A stretch of 64,000 bases of DNA from JAYFNU01 sp964460755 (GTDB taxonomy: Bacteria > Bacillota > Clostridia > Oscillospirales > Ruminococcaceae), in assembly GCA_964460755.1 (NCBI GenBank), contig CAYWQL010000007.1, positions 1-64,000 of the forward strand, read 5' to 3'. The position numbers were made by a program, and so were the translations under genes. Within the stretch, counting starts at the first letter, position 1, and each line of letters opens with the position of its first letter. Positions 6,624 through 14,584 of this stretch are shown here, in pieces. Below the pieces are notes generated by a model, which did no database searches, had not been told where the DNA came from, and saw only the letters and a program-made list of their open reading frames with translations.

Positions 6624-7997
6624 ATGGACAATACGCAAAAATCAATGGAAAAAATCGTCGCTCTTTGCAAGGGACGCGGTTTTGTTTATCCCGGAAGCGA
6701 AATTTACGGCGGTCTTTCGAACTCGTGGGACTACGGTCCTCTTGGCGTCGAGCTTAAAAATAACGTTAAAGCGGCATGGCGCAAAAAGTTCGTTCAGGAA
6801 AGCCCCTATAACGTCGGACTTGATTCCGCTATACTTATGAATCCCGAGGTTTGGGTTGCATCGGGTCACGTCGGCGGCTTTTCCGACCCGCTGATGGACT
6901 GCAAAAGCTGTCACACACGTCATCGCGCCGACTCGCTCATTGAGGCGACCGGGGTTAATCCCGCGGGTTGGTCGAACGAGGAAATGTCAAAATATATAGT
7001 CGAGCACAAAATCGCCTGCCCCGACTGCGGCGAATGCAACTTCACCGACATTCGCAAATTTAACCTTATGTTTAAAACCTTTCAGGGCGTAACAGAGGAC
7101 GCGAAAAGCGAAATTTTTCTTCGCCCCGAAACGGCGCAGGGCATATTCGTGAACTTTTCCAACATTCAGCGCACAACAAGAAAAAAGCTTCCCTTCGGCG
7201 TTGCGCAGGTCGGAAAAAGCTTTCGCAACGAGATAACTCCCGGCAACTTTATCTTCCGTATTCGCGAGTTCGAGCAAATGGAGCTTGAGTTCTTCATTAA
7301 GCCCGGCACAAATATGGAATGGTTCAATTACTGGCGTTCCTTCTGCCACAACTGGCTTCTTACTCTCGGGCTTCGCGACGACAATCTAAAGCTTCGCGAC
7401 CACGAGCAAAAGGAGCTTTCCCACTATTCCAACGCAACAACCGATATTGAATTCCTCTTTCCGTTCGGTTGGGGCGAGCTTTGGGGCATAGCTGACAGAA
7501 CGAATTTTGACCTTACCCAGCACAGCAAACACACAGGCAAGGACATCGAATATTTCGACCCCGAAACCAATGAGCATTTTATTCCCCACGTCATTGAGCC
7601 GTCGCTCGGTGCCGACCGCGTAACTCTGGCGTTCCTTTGCGACGCATACGACGAGGAAGACCTCGGCGAGGGCGACAGCCGCGTTGTGCTTCATCTTCAC
7701 CCGGCGCTCACGCCCTTCAAGGCCTGCGTGCTTCCCCTTTCAAAAAAGCTTTCTGAAAACGCACTTAAGGTGCGCGACGAGCTTGCGAAATACTTTATGG
7801 TCGACTACGACGAGGCAGGCTCAATCGGCAAGCGCTATCGCCGTCAGGACGAAATCGGAACACCGTTTTGCCTTACCTATGATTTCGAAAGTGAAGAAGA
7901 CGGCTGCGTAACCGTCCGCGACCGCGACACAATGAAGCAGGAAAGAATTAAAATCGAAGACCTTCGCAGATATATCGAAAAGGCAATCGAGTTCTAA
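6624..7997 (+). CDS. glyS: Glycyl-tRNA synthetase, homodimeric type
   Basis: 457 residues, the usual length for the single-chain (alpha2) class II enzyme that charges tRNA-Gly with glycine and ATP. Motif 1 is in the N-terminal region (GGLSNSWDYGPLG). A zinc-like CKSC...CPDCGEC insertion follows. Motif 2 is visible as VGKSFRNEI...FRIREFEQME and motif 3 near GADRV. The C-terminal anticodon-binding domain ends in IEKAIEF. The single-subunit form, rather than GlyQ plus GlyS, is common in Gram-positive lineages. Monocistronic, with a strong shared terminator. Confidence 0.95.
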   Translation: MDNTQKSMEKIVALCKGRGFVYPGSEIYGGLSNSWDYGPLGVELKNNVKAAWRKKFVQESPYNVGLDSAILMNPEVWVASGHVGGFSDPLMDCKSCHTRHRADSLIEATGVNPAGWSNEEMSKYIVEHKIACPDCGECNFTDIRKFNLMFKTFQGVTEDAKSEIFLRPETAQGIFVNFSNIQRTTRKKLPFGVAQVGKSFRNEITPGNFIFRIREFEQMELEFFIKPGTNMEWFNYWRSFCHNWLLTLGLRDDNLKLRDHEQKELSHYSNATTDIEFLFPFGWGELWGIADRTNFDLTQHSKHTGKDIEYFDPETNEHFIPHVIEPSLGADRVTLAFLCDAYDEEDLGEGDSRVVLHLHPALTPFKACVLPLSKKLSENALKVRDELAKYFMVDYDEAGSIGKRYRRQDEIGTPFCLTYDFESEEDGCVTVRDRDTMKQERIKIEDLRRYIEKAIEF

Positions 7998-8063
7998 ATA
8001 ACTGTTTTTAAACCATACGATTTGCACTTATATTAAGCGGATAAGCTTTGAACCAATACAGCA

Positions 8064-8100
8064 AAGCCCCCCGACAAAATCGGGGGGCTTAATATTTTCT
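8064..8100. terminator. Bidirectional terminator between glyS and the MBL gene
   Basis: Perfect 11-bp stem AAGCCCCCCGA / TCGGGGGGCTT with a short loop between two converging genes. T runs on both strands are moderate. Confidence 0.75.
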
Positions 8101-8105
8101 TTTAT

Positions 8106-9020
8106 CTATTTCGCGCTTTCCTCGGCGCATTCCTTAATGGTCGTTCTTATCGTCACCACGGTGTTAAGCATAAACGCCTCATACGGCTGTTTGTCGACGA
8201 GGTTGTCGTTGCGGTATCGGTCGGCGAAAGCCTTCACGATTTCCTCCTCGCTTTTGCCCTCGTAATACGCCTTTAAAATGAGGTCGCGGCATTCGTCAAT
8301 CGTGTCGCGGGCAAGAGCGAAATATCCCTTTACCATCTCGTCGCTTACAATTCCGTAGTGCGGCGAGGATATGTGCTCAATGTCGAATTTGGAGCATTTT
8401 TCTATTGCTTCCTTGGCGAGAAGATAGCTGACGAGATACACGGGATACATCGTTGTTTCGCTCGTCAATACGCCGAGTGTTTCGTCAAGCTTAATAAGCT
8501 TCCATTCGGGTATATAAAAGCTTATCGCGTCACGGGTATGCCCGGGTGTTGCGATAACCTCAAGCGTTACACCGCCAAGCTCAATTTTGTCGCCCTCTTT
8601 TACGATAATGTCGGTATGAAAATCGGAGTCGGCGTAATCATCTACATATTCGGCGAGCCCTGCTTCGTTGGGCTTATAGGTGTTCGCGGCGGTAACCGAA
8701 AGACCGCGTATCGTTTTAAGCGCGTTCGGTTTGCCGAAAACACCCGCTGCATATTCCGACGAAATAACCTTAACGCTCCCCCATTCCTTTTTCATATGGG
8801 GTATCGAGCCGATATGGTCATAATGGCTGTGTCCGACTATAATATAGTCGACGGGTCGCTCGCCGATAATCGCCTTTATTTTCGCAATTTTTTCTTTGGC
8901 GCAAAATGCCATTCCACAGTCGATAATCGCAACCTTGTCCCTTCCGATAACGAGGGTTCCTTCGTCGGACGGGTGGCACATAATATTGATATATTGTTTT
9001 TTGATGTCGTCTTTATTCAT
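8106..9020 (-). CDS. Metallo-beta-lactamase-fold hydrolase
   Basis: 304 residues from ATG 9020, which has AGGGA upstream; seven further codons upstream are in frame but not needed. The signature HSHYDH is followed by later ligands in TPGHTRD and an SPHYG stretch, the normal five-motif order for a two-metal MBL site. An alpha-helical C-terminal extension of about 80 residues resembles glyoxalase II-like or MBL families with unknown thiol-ester or lactone substrates. No signal peptide, so cytosolic. The substrate cannot be read from the sequence. Confidence 0.8.
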   Translation of the reverse strand: MNKDDIKKQYINIMCHPSDEGTLVIGRDKVAIIDCGMAFCAKEKIAKIKAIIGERPVDYIIVGHSHYDHIGSIPHMKKEWGSVKVISSEYAAGVFGKPNALKTIRGLSVTAANTYKPNEAGLAEYVDDYADSDFHTDIIVKEGDKIELGGVTLEVIATPGHTRDAISFYIPEWKLIKLDETLGVLTSETTMYPVYLVSYLLAKEAIEKCSKFDIEHISSPHYGIVSDEMVKGYFALARDTIDECRDLILKAYYEGKSEEEIVKAFADRYRNDNLVDKQPYEAFMLNTVVTIRTTIKECAEESAK

Positions 9021-9055
9021 TTTAATATCCCTGATTTGCACTTATTTTTTTTAAA

Positions 9056-9084
9056 AGTATATCACCTTTAGGCATTTGCAACAA
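9056..9084 (-). promoter_or_regulatory. Promoter of the MBL hydrolase gene
   Basis: On the minus strand TTGTTG (9079-9084), 17 bases, TATACT (9056-9061), about 36 bases before the start codon. Confidence 0.5.
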
Positions 9085-9112
9085 CACAAATAAAAAAATT
9101 TATTAAAAATGC

Positions 9113-9140
9113 TGTATTTTAGCTCATTATTTGCTATAAT
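9113..9140 (+). promoter_or_regulatory. Promoter of typA
   Basis: A perfect -10 TATAAT (9135-9140) lies 33 bases before the start codon. The -35 (TGTATT at 9113-9118) is weak. Confidence 0.45.
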
Positions 9141-9172
9141 GTTTTAGTATTTTATTTAAGAAGGTTTTTAAA

Positions 9173-10996
9173 TTGATTAGAAATGATTTGAGAAACATCG
9201 CGATTATCGCCCACGTTGACCACGGCAAGACCACCTTGGTCGACGAAATGCTCAAGCAAAGCGGTGCATTTCGCGACAATCAGGTTGTCGCCGAAAGAAT
9301 AATGGACAGCGGCGATATCGAACGCGAGCGCGGAATAACCATTCTCGCCAAGAATGCGTCCTGCACATATAAGGACGTAAAAATTAATATTGTCGACACC
9401 CCCGGGCACGCCGATTTCGGCGGCGAGGTTGAGCGCGTGCTTAAAATGGTAAGCGGCGTGCTTTTGCTCGTCGACGCGGCGGAGGGACCTATGCCACAGA
9501 CCCGCTTCGTGCTTGAAAAGGCCCTTAATCTCGGGCTTATGCTTATTGTCGTCATCAACAAGGTGGACCGACCCGACGCACGCGTTCCCGAGGTCGTCGA
9601 CGAGGTGCTCGAGCTTCTTATGGACTTGGGCGCGACGTCGGAGCAGCTTGACAGCCCCATGGTTTTCTGTTCGGGCCGCGCGGGCACGGCAAGCTATTCG
9701 CCGAATGTTGACGGCGTTGACCTCGTACCTTTGTTTGATACAATAGTTAATTATATCAAGCCGCCCGAGGGCGACGAAAAGGCGCCGCTTGGAATGCTCG
9801 TTTCGTCTATCGACTACAACGAGTTCGTCGGGCGTATCGCAATCGGCCGCGTTGAAACGGGCGAAATCAGCGTAAACCAAGACGTTATAGTCTGCGATTA
9901 TCACAAGCCCGAGCTTCAAAAAAAGGCGAAAATCACAGCTATATTCCAGTTTGAGGACGTAAAGCGTGTTAACGTTGACAAGGCAACTGTCGGTGACATA
10001 GTCGCTTTCTCCGGAATAGAAGACGTAAATATCGGAAACACCGTGTGCGCGCCCGACGCGATTAAGCCCCTTCCCTTCGTCAAGATTTCCGAGCCGACGG
10101 TCGAAATGACCTTCTCGGTTAACGACAGCCCGTTCGCAGGACAGGAGGGTAAGTTCGTCACCTCCCGTCAGCTTAGCGAACGACTTTTTAGAGAGCTTCT
10201 CAAGGACGTTTCGCTCGTCGTTGAAAAAACCAATTCGACCGACGCCTTCCGCGTGCTCGGTCGCGGCGAAATGCATCTTTCCATATTAATCGAAACCATG
10301 CGCCGCGAGGGCTTTGAATTTCAAGTCAGCACCCCCCACGCGCTTATTAAAACCATCGACGGTGAAAAGCAGGAGCCCTATGAACGCTTTGTCGCCGATG
10401 TTCCTGCGGAATGCGTCGGAAGCGTTATGGAGAAGTTGGGCTCTCGCAAGGGCGAGCTCGTTTCAATGACGCCGCAGGGCAACCGAATGAAGCTCGAGTT
10501 TCTTATCCCCTCCCGCGGGCTTTTCGGCTATCGCAACGAGTTCCTTACTGACACGCGCGGCGAGGGAATTATGAGCGCCGTTTTTGACTGCTACGGTCCT
10601 TATAAGGGCGACATTTCCAAGCGCGACACAGGTTCGCTTATAGCTTTCGAAACAGGCGACGCGGTCGGCTACGGACTGTTTAACGCTCAAGAACGCGGCG
10701 CGCTCTTTATCGGCGCGGGAGTCAAGGTCTATGCGGGAATGGTCGTCGGGGTGAGCCCCAAGAACGAGGACCTCGTCGTTAACGTCTGCAAAAAGAAGCA
10801 CCTCACCAACACGCGTGCTTCGGGCTCGGACGACGCTCTTCGTCTTATTCCGCCCCGCAACCTTTCGCTTGAGCAATGCATTGAGTTTCTTGCTGACGAT
10901 GAGCTTCTTGAGGTAACGCCCGAATCCCTTCGCATAAGAAAGCGCGAGCTTGACCACGCGGCGCGCATGAGAGAAATCGCGAAGAAAAAACAGTAA
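9173..10996 (+). CDS. typA: Ribosome-associated GTPase TypA/BipA
   Basis: 607 residues, the family length, starting at TTG 9173 with AAGAAGG upstream. GTPase motifs are clear: G1 AHVDHGKTT (about residue 14), the switch region RERGITI, G3 DTPGHADFG and G4 NKVDRPDA. Elongation-factor domain 2 (beta barrel), domains III and V (EF-G-like) and the TypA-specific C-terminal domain follow. It binds 70S ribosomes like EF-G and helps 50S assembly and growth under stress. Monocistronic, with an AT-rich promoter and a good terminator. Confidence 0.97.
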   Translation: MIRNDLRNIAIIAHVDHGKTTLVDEMLKQSGAFRDNQVVAERIMDSGDIERERGITILAKNASCTYKDVKINIVDTPGHADFGGEVERVLKMVSGVLLLVDAAEGPMPQTRFVLEKALNLGLMLIVVINKVDRPDARVPEVVDEVLELLMDLGATSEQLDSPMVFCSGRAGTASYSPNVDGVDLVPLFDTIVNYIKPPEGDEKAPLGMLVSSIDYNEFVGRIAIGRVETGEISVNQDVIVCDYHKPELQKKAKITAIFQFEDVKRVNVDKATVGDIVAFSGIEDVNIGNTVCAPDAIKPLPFVKISEPTVEMTFSVNDSPFAGQEGKFVTSRQLSERLFRELLKDVSLVVEKTNSTDAFRVLGRGEMHLSILIETMRREGFEFQVSTPHALIKTIDGEKQEPYERFVADVPAECVGSVMEKLGSRKGELVSMTPQGNRMKLEFLIPSRGLFGYRNEFLTDTRGEGIMSAVFDCYGPYKGDISKRDTGSLIAFETGDAVGYGLFNAQERGALFIGAGVKVYAGMVVGVSPKNEDLVVNVCKKKHLTNTRASGSDDALRLIPPRNLSLEQCIEFLADDELLEVTPESLRIRKRELDHAARMREIAKKKQ

Positions 10997-11006
10997 ATTA
11001 ATTAAC

Positions 11007-11040
11007 AAAGGGAACGTTTTCAAGCGTTCCCTTTTATTTT
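11007..11040 (+). terminator. Terminator of typA
   Basis: Perfect 10-bp stem AAAGGGAACG / CGTTCCCTTT followed by TTATTTTT. Confidence 0.85.
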
Positions 11041-11061
11041 TGCCCTTTTTTCTTTGTTTAC

Positions 11062-11091
11062 TTGTTAAAAATACATTAAATAGTGTAGAAT
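11062..11091 (+). promoter_or_regulatory. Promoter of the ttcA-like gene
   Basis: TTGTTA (11062-11067), 18 bases, TAGAAT (11086-11091). Confidence 0.45.
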
Positions 11092-11109
11092 AGATAATTG
11101 GTGATATAT

Positions 11110-11826
11110 GTGCGACAGTTAGAGGGAAAAATCCGAAAAGCCGTTGAGCTTTACAATTTAATCAGGGACGGCGACTGCGTCGGCGTCGGGGTTTCGGGCG
11201 GAAAGGACAGTCTTGCGCTTCTCTGCGGGCTTTCGGCTCTTCGTTCCTACTACCCAAAAAGCTTTTCTGTAAAAGCCATTACCCTTGACCCCTGCTTCGG
11301 GAACAAGCAAGCCGATTTTTCAGCGGTAACAAAGCTTTGCGACACCCTTGGGGTTGAGCACATAATTAAACGCACAAATCTTTCTGAAATAATTTTTGAT
11401 ATAAGAAAAGAAAAAAATCCCTGTTCTCTTTGCGCGCGTATGCGGCGCGGCGCTCTTCACGACCTTTGCGTCGAAAACGGTTGCAACAAAATTGCGCTGG
11501 GTCATAATATGGACGACGTCGTCGAAACCTTTTATATGAATCTCTTTCACGAGGGGCGTGTCGCGGCGTTCGCCCCGTCGACCTACCTTTCCCGCAAGGA
11601 TATAACAATGATTCGTCCTCTTATTCTCTGCGAGGAAAACGAGGTCGCAAATGCCGCAAAGCGAAGCTCCCTTCCCGTTGTGAAAAGTCTTTGTCCTATG
11701 GACGGCTTTTCGGAACGCGAAAACATTAAAAACTTTATTGCCGAAAAGGAAAAGGAATATCCCGGTTTTCTCGTCCGCACCTTTACGGCGCTTCAAGTCG
11801 GAAACATAAGCGGTTTGGGGATATGA
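11110..11826 (+). CDS. TtcA-family tRNA thiolation ATPase
   Basis: 238 residues from GTG 11110, preceded by GGTGA; TTG 11098 and GTG 11101 are alternative starts. The PP-loop GVSGGKDSLALL marks the N-type ATP-pyrophosphatase fold. A CSLC pair and a later Cys in KSLCPMDG match the three Cys that hold the 4Fe-4S cluster in TtcA, the enzyme that makes 2-thiocytidine at position 32 of certain tRNAs. Clostridial genomes often carry several TtcA/TilS paralogues, so the exact tRNA target is inferred. The stop overlaps the next start by 4 bases (ATGA), so translation is coupled. Confidence 0.8.
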   Translation: MRQLEGKIRKAVELYNLIRDGDCVGVGVSGGKDSLALLCGLSALRSYYPKSFSVKAITLDPCFGNKQADFSAVTKLCDTLGVEHIIKRTNLSEIIFDIRKEKNPCSLCARMRRGALHDLCVENGCNKIALGHNMDDVVETFYMNLFHEGRVAAFAPSTYLSRKDITMIRPLILCEENEVANAAKRSSLPVVKSLCPMDGFSERENIKNFIAEKEKEYPGFLVRTFTALQVGNISGLGI

Positions 11827-13556
11827 GTAAAAAAGATATTAAAACAAAATATAAAAAGGGCAGAAAGAAGCTTGCCCTTGAGGAGGACAACACCCTGTCG
11901 CCCTCCCATCTTGACGAACTCTTAAACGACGGCATAACGCCGCCGTCGGACGCCGAGCTTCTTGCAAAAAGCCTTTTAGACGACGCCGCCGCCAAGGGAC
12001 TAAGCGCGGCAGACGTCGTTAAGCAAAACGACGCTAAAAAGCACCTTATCGACCTTGAGCGCAAGCAGCGAAAAAAAGCGCTTATGGGGCGGAACATCGT
12101 TATGTCGAAGACACAGGCCGCCGCTCTTTTAGAACGGCTTTCTAACAATGAGGGGGGCGTTCCCTTCACACGAAAAAGCAAAGACGAGCTCGGCGACACG
12201 GCGGAGTTTGACCTTACGGATTATCTGAACGTCGAAAAAACGAAGCAGCCTGCCGACGACTCGCCTGCTTCGGAAAAAAAACCGAAAAAGCCAAGGAAAA
12301 AGAAGGGCGCCGACCAAGCCGCCAAAAATCCCGAACCTCAAGACGACACGGTTACCGAAACGCAGATTTGTGAAACAGAATCAGCCGATACTGCCGACTC
12401 CTTAAATGCTCAAAAGCCGCCCCAACCGCAGATAAGAGAAAATCGCAAGCTTGCGACAAAAATTATCGCCTCTTTCATCTTTTCGCTTTTGCTTTTTGTT
12501 CCCCTGTTTTTCTTTGCCGTAACCGACGCGGCTTTTTACTATATCTATAACGACGGCGAGCGAGCCGGCTTCACCTTTTCCTTTTCGAAAATTAACGCCG
12601 AAAACGCGGCGGCTCACAACATCGGCGTCAGCGAGCGCGACGTCGTCACGGTAACGCCGACCTATAAGGACATAAGCGTTATAAACAACATCGAAGTTTC
12701 GCGGGCATTCGCGGTCACGGTCACCGCCGACGGCGGTACTCGTGAGGTTTACCTCACGAGGGGAGCGACCGCAAGGGAAGCGATAGACCGTGCCTGCACC
12801 CCTCTTGGCGAGGACGACATTGTGTCTATACCGCTTGACCAAGCTGTGAAAGCGGGCGACGAAATCATTGTTTCCCGCGTTACCCTTTTGCCGCGAACGG
12901 TTTTTGAGGATATGCCCTATGAGGAGGTCACCAAGCTTTCCCCCCTTCTTCCCGACGGCGTGAAAAGAATAATGAACGAGGGCGGAGGATTGGACGGCAC
13001 GGCATATGTTGATTATGTAGACCGTTTTATCGACGGAGTTTACGACGACACCGAGCAGGTCGGTTTAACCTATGAGGACGTTCCTCACAACGTCGTCACC
13101 CTTGAAGGAAAAAGCGGTGTTCCCGCCTCCTCGCTTGACGCAGCCAAATATACCGACGTCGCTATCGTCGACAATGCCCCGACAAGCTACAAAAGCGTAA
13201 CCGTCGGCGCGCCCTGCACTGCGTACAGCTTTAAACCGGGCGTCTACGGCTCAAGCGGAATGCGGCTTGTTCAGGGAATGGTCGCGGTCGACCCGAACGA
13301 ATACAGCTACGGCGACCTTCTTTACATAACCTCGGCTGACGGGAGCTTCGTCTACGGCTGGGCGATTGTCGCCGACGCCTGCGAAGCGGCTATGTACGGC
13401 GACGTGGCGATTGACTGTTTTTTTGAAACCTACGGCGAAAGCGTGCTTTTCGGAAAACGCTATTTAAACGTTTACGTTGTCGACACCTTAAACCAAGAGC
13501 AACTGACGGAATATACGGCGCACGAGGGAATGTTTAACCTTCGCGTCCCCGAATAA
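11823..13556 (+). CDS. Membrane-anchored DUF348/3D-domain protein
   Basis: 577 residues. A charged cytosolic region (residues 1-210, Lys/Asp/Glu-rich, with a KKPKKPRKKK patch) precedes one membrane segment (about 213-235). The extracellular part has a DUF348-like unit (about residues 300-350: EVYLTRGATAREAID...GDEIIVSR). It ends with a 3D domain (about 463-545) whose three Asp appear in AVDPN, ADAC and AIDCFF, the double-psi barrel of YabE/MltA-like peptidoglycan-cleaving enzymes. It probably acts on the cell wall. The very long cytosolic arm is unusual. Translationally coupled to the TtcA-like gene, with no obvious functional link. Confidence 0.75.
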   Translation: MSKKDIKTKYKKGRKKLALEEDNTLSPSHLDELLNDGITPPSDAELLAKSLLDDAAAKGLSAADVVKQNDAKKHLIDLERKQRKKALMGRNIVMSKTQAAALLERLSNNEGGVPFTRKSKDELGDTAEFDLTDYLNVEKTKQPADDSPASEKKPKKPRKKKGADQAAKNPEPQDDTVTETQICETESADTADSLNAQKPPQPQIRENRKLATKIIASFIFSLLLFVPLFFFAVTDAAFYYIYNDGERAGFTFSFSKINAENAAAHNIGVSERDVVTVTPTYKDISVINNIEVSRAFAVTVTADGGTREVYLTRGATAREAIDRACTPLGEDDIVSIPLDQAVKAGDEIIVSRVTLLPRTVFEDMPYEEVTKLSPLLPDGVKRIMNEGGGLDGTAYVDYVDRFIDGVYDDTEQVGLTYEDVPHNVVTLEGKSGVPASSLDAAKYTDVAIVDNAPTSYKSVTVGAPCTAYSFKPGVYGSSGMRLVQGMVAVDPNEYSYGDLLYITSADGSFVYGWAIVADACEAAMYGDVAIDCFFETYGESVLFGKRYLNVYVVDTLNQEQLTEYTAHEGMFNLRVPE

Positions 13557-13571
13557 ATAAGGAGAAATAGT

Positions 13572-14567
13572 ATGAGCATTTTTATTATCGCGGAAGCGGG
13601 CGTAAATCATAACGGAGACATATTACTTGCCAAAAAGCTTATCGACGCGGCGGTGGAAGCTGAAGCCGACGCCGTCAAGTTTCAAACCTTTATTCCCGAA
13701 AAGGTTATTTCCACCTTCGCGGAAAAGGCGGAATACCAAAAGGAAACCACGGGTGGCGACGAGAGTCAGCTCGATATGGTGCGAAAGCTTTGGCTCTCCT
13801 ACGACAGCTTCGTCGAACTCGACGCCTACTGCAAAAGCAAGGGCATTATGTTTCTTTCAACCCCCTTTGATATTCCAAGCCTTGATTTTCTAATGACGCT
13901 TAACATTCCGTATATCAAAATACCGTCGGGCGAAATAACGAACTATCCCCTTTTGATGGCGGCGGCGAAAAAGAAGCTTCCCGTCATTATGTCGACGGGT
14001 ATGAGCACACTCGAAGAAATCGCCTTCGCTCGAAAGATACTTCTCGACAACGGAACACCCGAGGTCGCGCTTCTCCATTGCAATACCGAATATCCCACTC
14101 CCTTTGAGGACGCGAACATAAAGGCTATGCTCGCCATAAAGGAGCGCTTCGGCGGAAAGGTAGGGTATTCCGACCACACCCTCGGCATTGAAGCGCCCAT
14201 CGCGGCGGCGGCTCTCGGCGCGGAAATAATCGAAAAGCACTTTACCCTCGACAGAACCATGGAGGGCCCCGACCATTCCTGCAGCCTTGAACCCAGCGAG
14301 CTCAAAGCCATGGTAAGCGCGATAAGAAATATCGAAAAGGCACTCGGCAGCGGCGAAAAAGCCCCAAGCCTTTCAGAAACCAAAAATATGGATATCGCGC
14401 GAAAAAGCATTGTCGCCGCGCGCAATATAAAAGCGGGCGAGGTTTTCTCGGAAGAAAATCTCGACGTCAAACGCCCCGGAAACGGGATTTCGCCGATAAA
14501 GTGGTTCGACGTAATAGGAAAAACCGCGAGCAGGGATTTCGTCGCGGACGAGCTTATCGAGCTATAA
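13572..14567 (+). CDS. neuB: N-acetylneuraminate/legionaminate synthase (NeuB family)
   Basis: 331 residues. The TIM barrel starts with IAEAGVNHNGD and carries the family stretches KFQTF, LHCNTEYP, YSDHTLG and EKHFTLDR.MEGPDH. A C-terminal SAF/antifreeze-like domain starts at RKSIVAARNI. The enzyme condenses phosphoenolpyruvate with a six-carbon N-acetylated sugar to give a nine-carbon acid. Because LegB-, LegC-, PtmE- and NeuC-type genes lie at 44-49 kb, legionaminic acid is more likely than sialic acid (LegI role). GGAG lies before the ATG, 15 bases after the preceding gene. The two downstream genes are envelope glycosyltransferase-like. Confidence 0.92.
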   Translation: MSIFIIAEAGVNHNGDILLAKKLIDAAVEAEADAVKFQTFIPEKVISTFAEKAEYQKETTGGDESQLDMVRKLWLSYDSFVELDAYCKSKGIMFLSTPFDIPSLDFLMTLNIPYIKIPSGEITNYPLLMAAAKKKLPVIMSTGMSTLEEIAFARKILLDNGTPEVALLHCNTEYPTPFEDANIKAMLAIKERFGGKVGYSDHTLGIEAPIAAAALGAEIIEKHFTLDRTMEGPDHSCSLEPSELKAMVSAIRNIEKALGSGEKAPSLSETKNMDIARKSIVAARNIKAGEVFSEENLDVKRPGNGISPIKWFDVIGKTASRDFVADELIEL

Positions 14568-14584
14568 ATGTAAAAGAGGCGCTT

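Noticed and set aside
9152..10276. 374-codon minus-strand reading frame
   Set aside because: It lies wholly opposite typA, has no ribosome-binding site and shows only the mirrored codon pattern of that gene.
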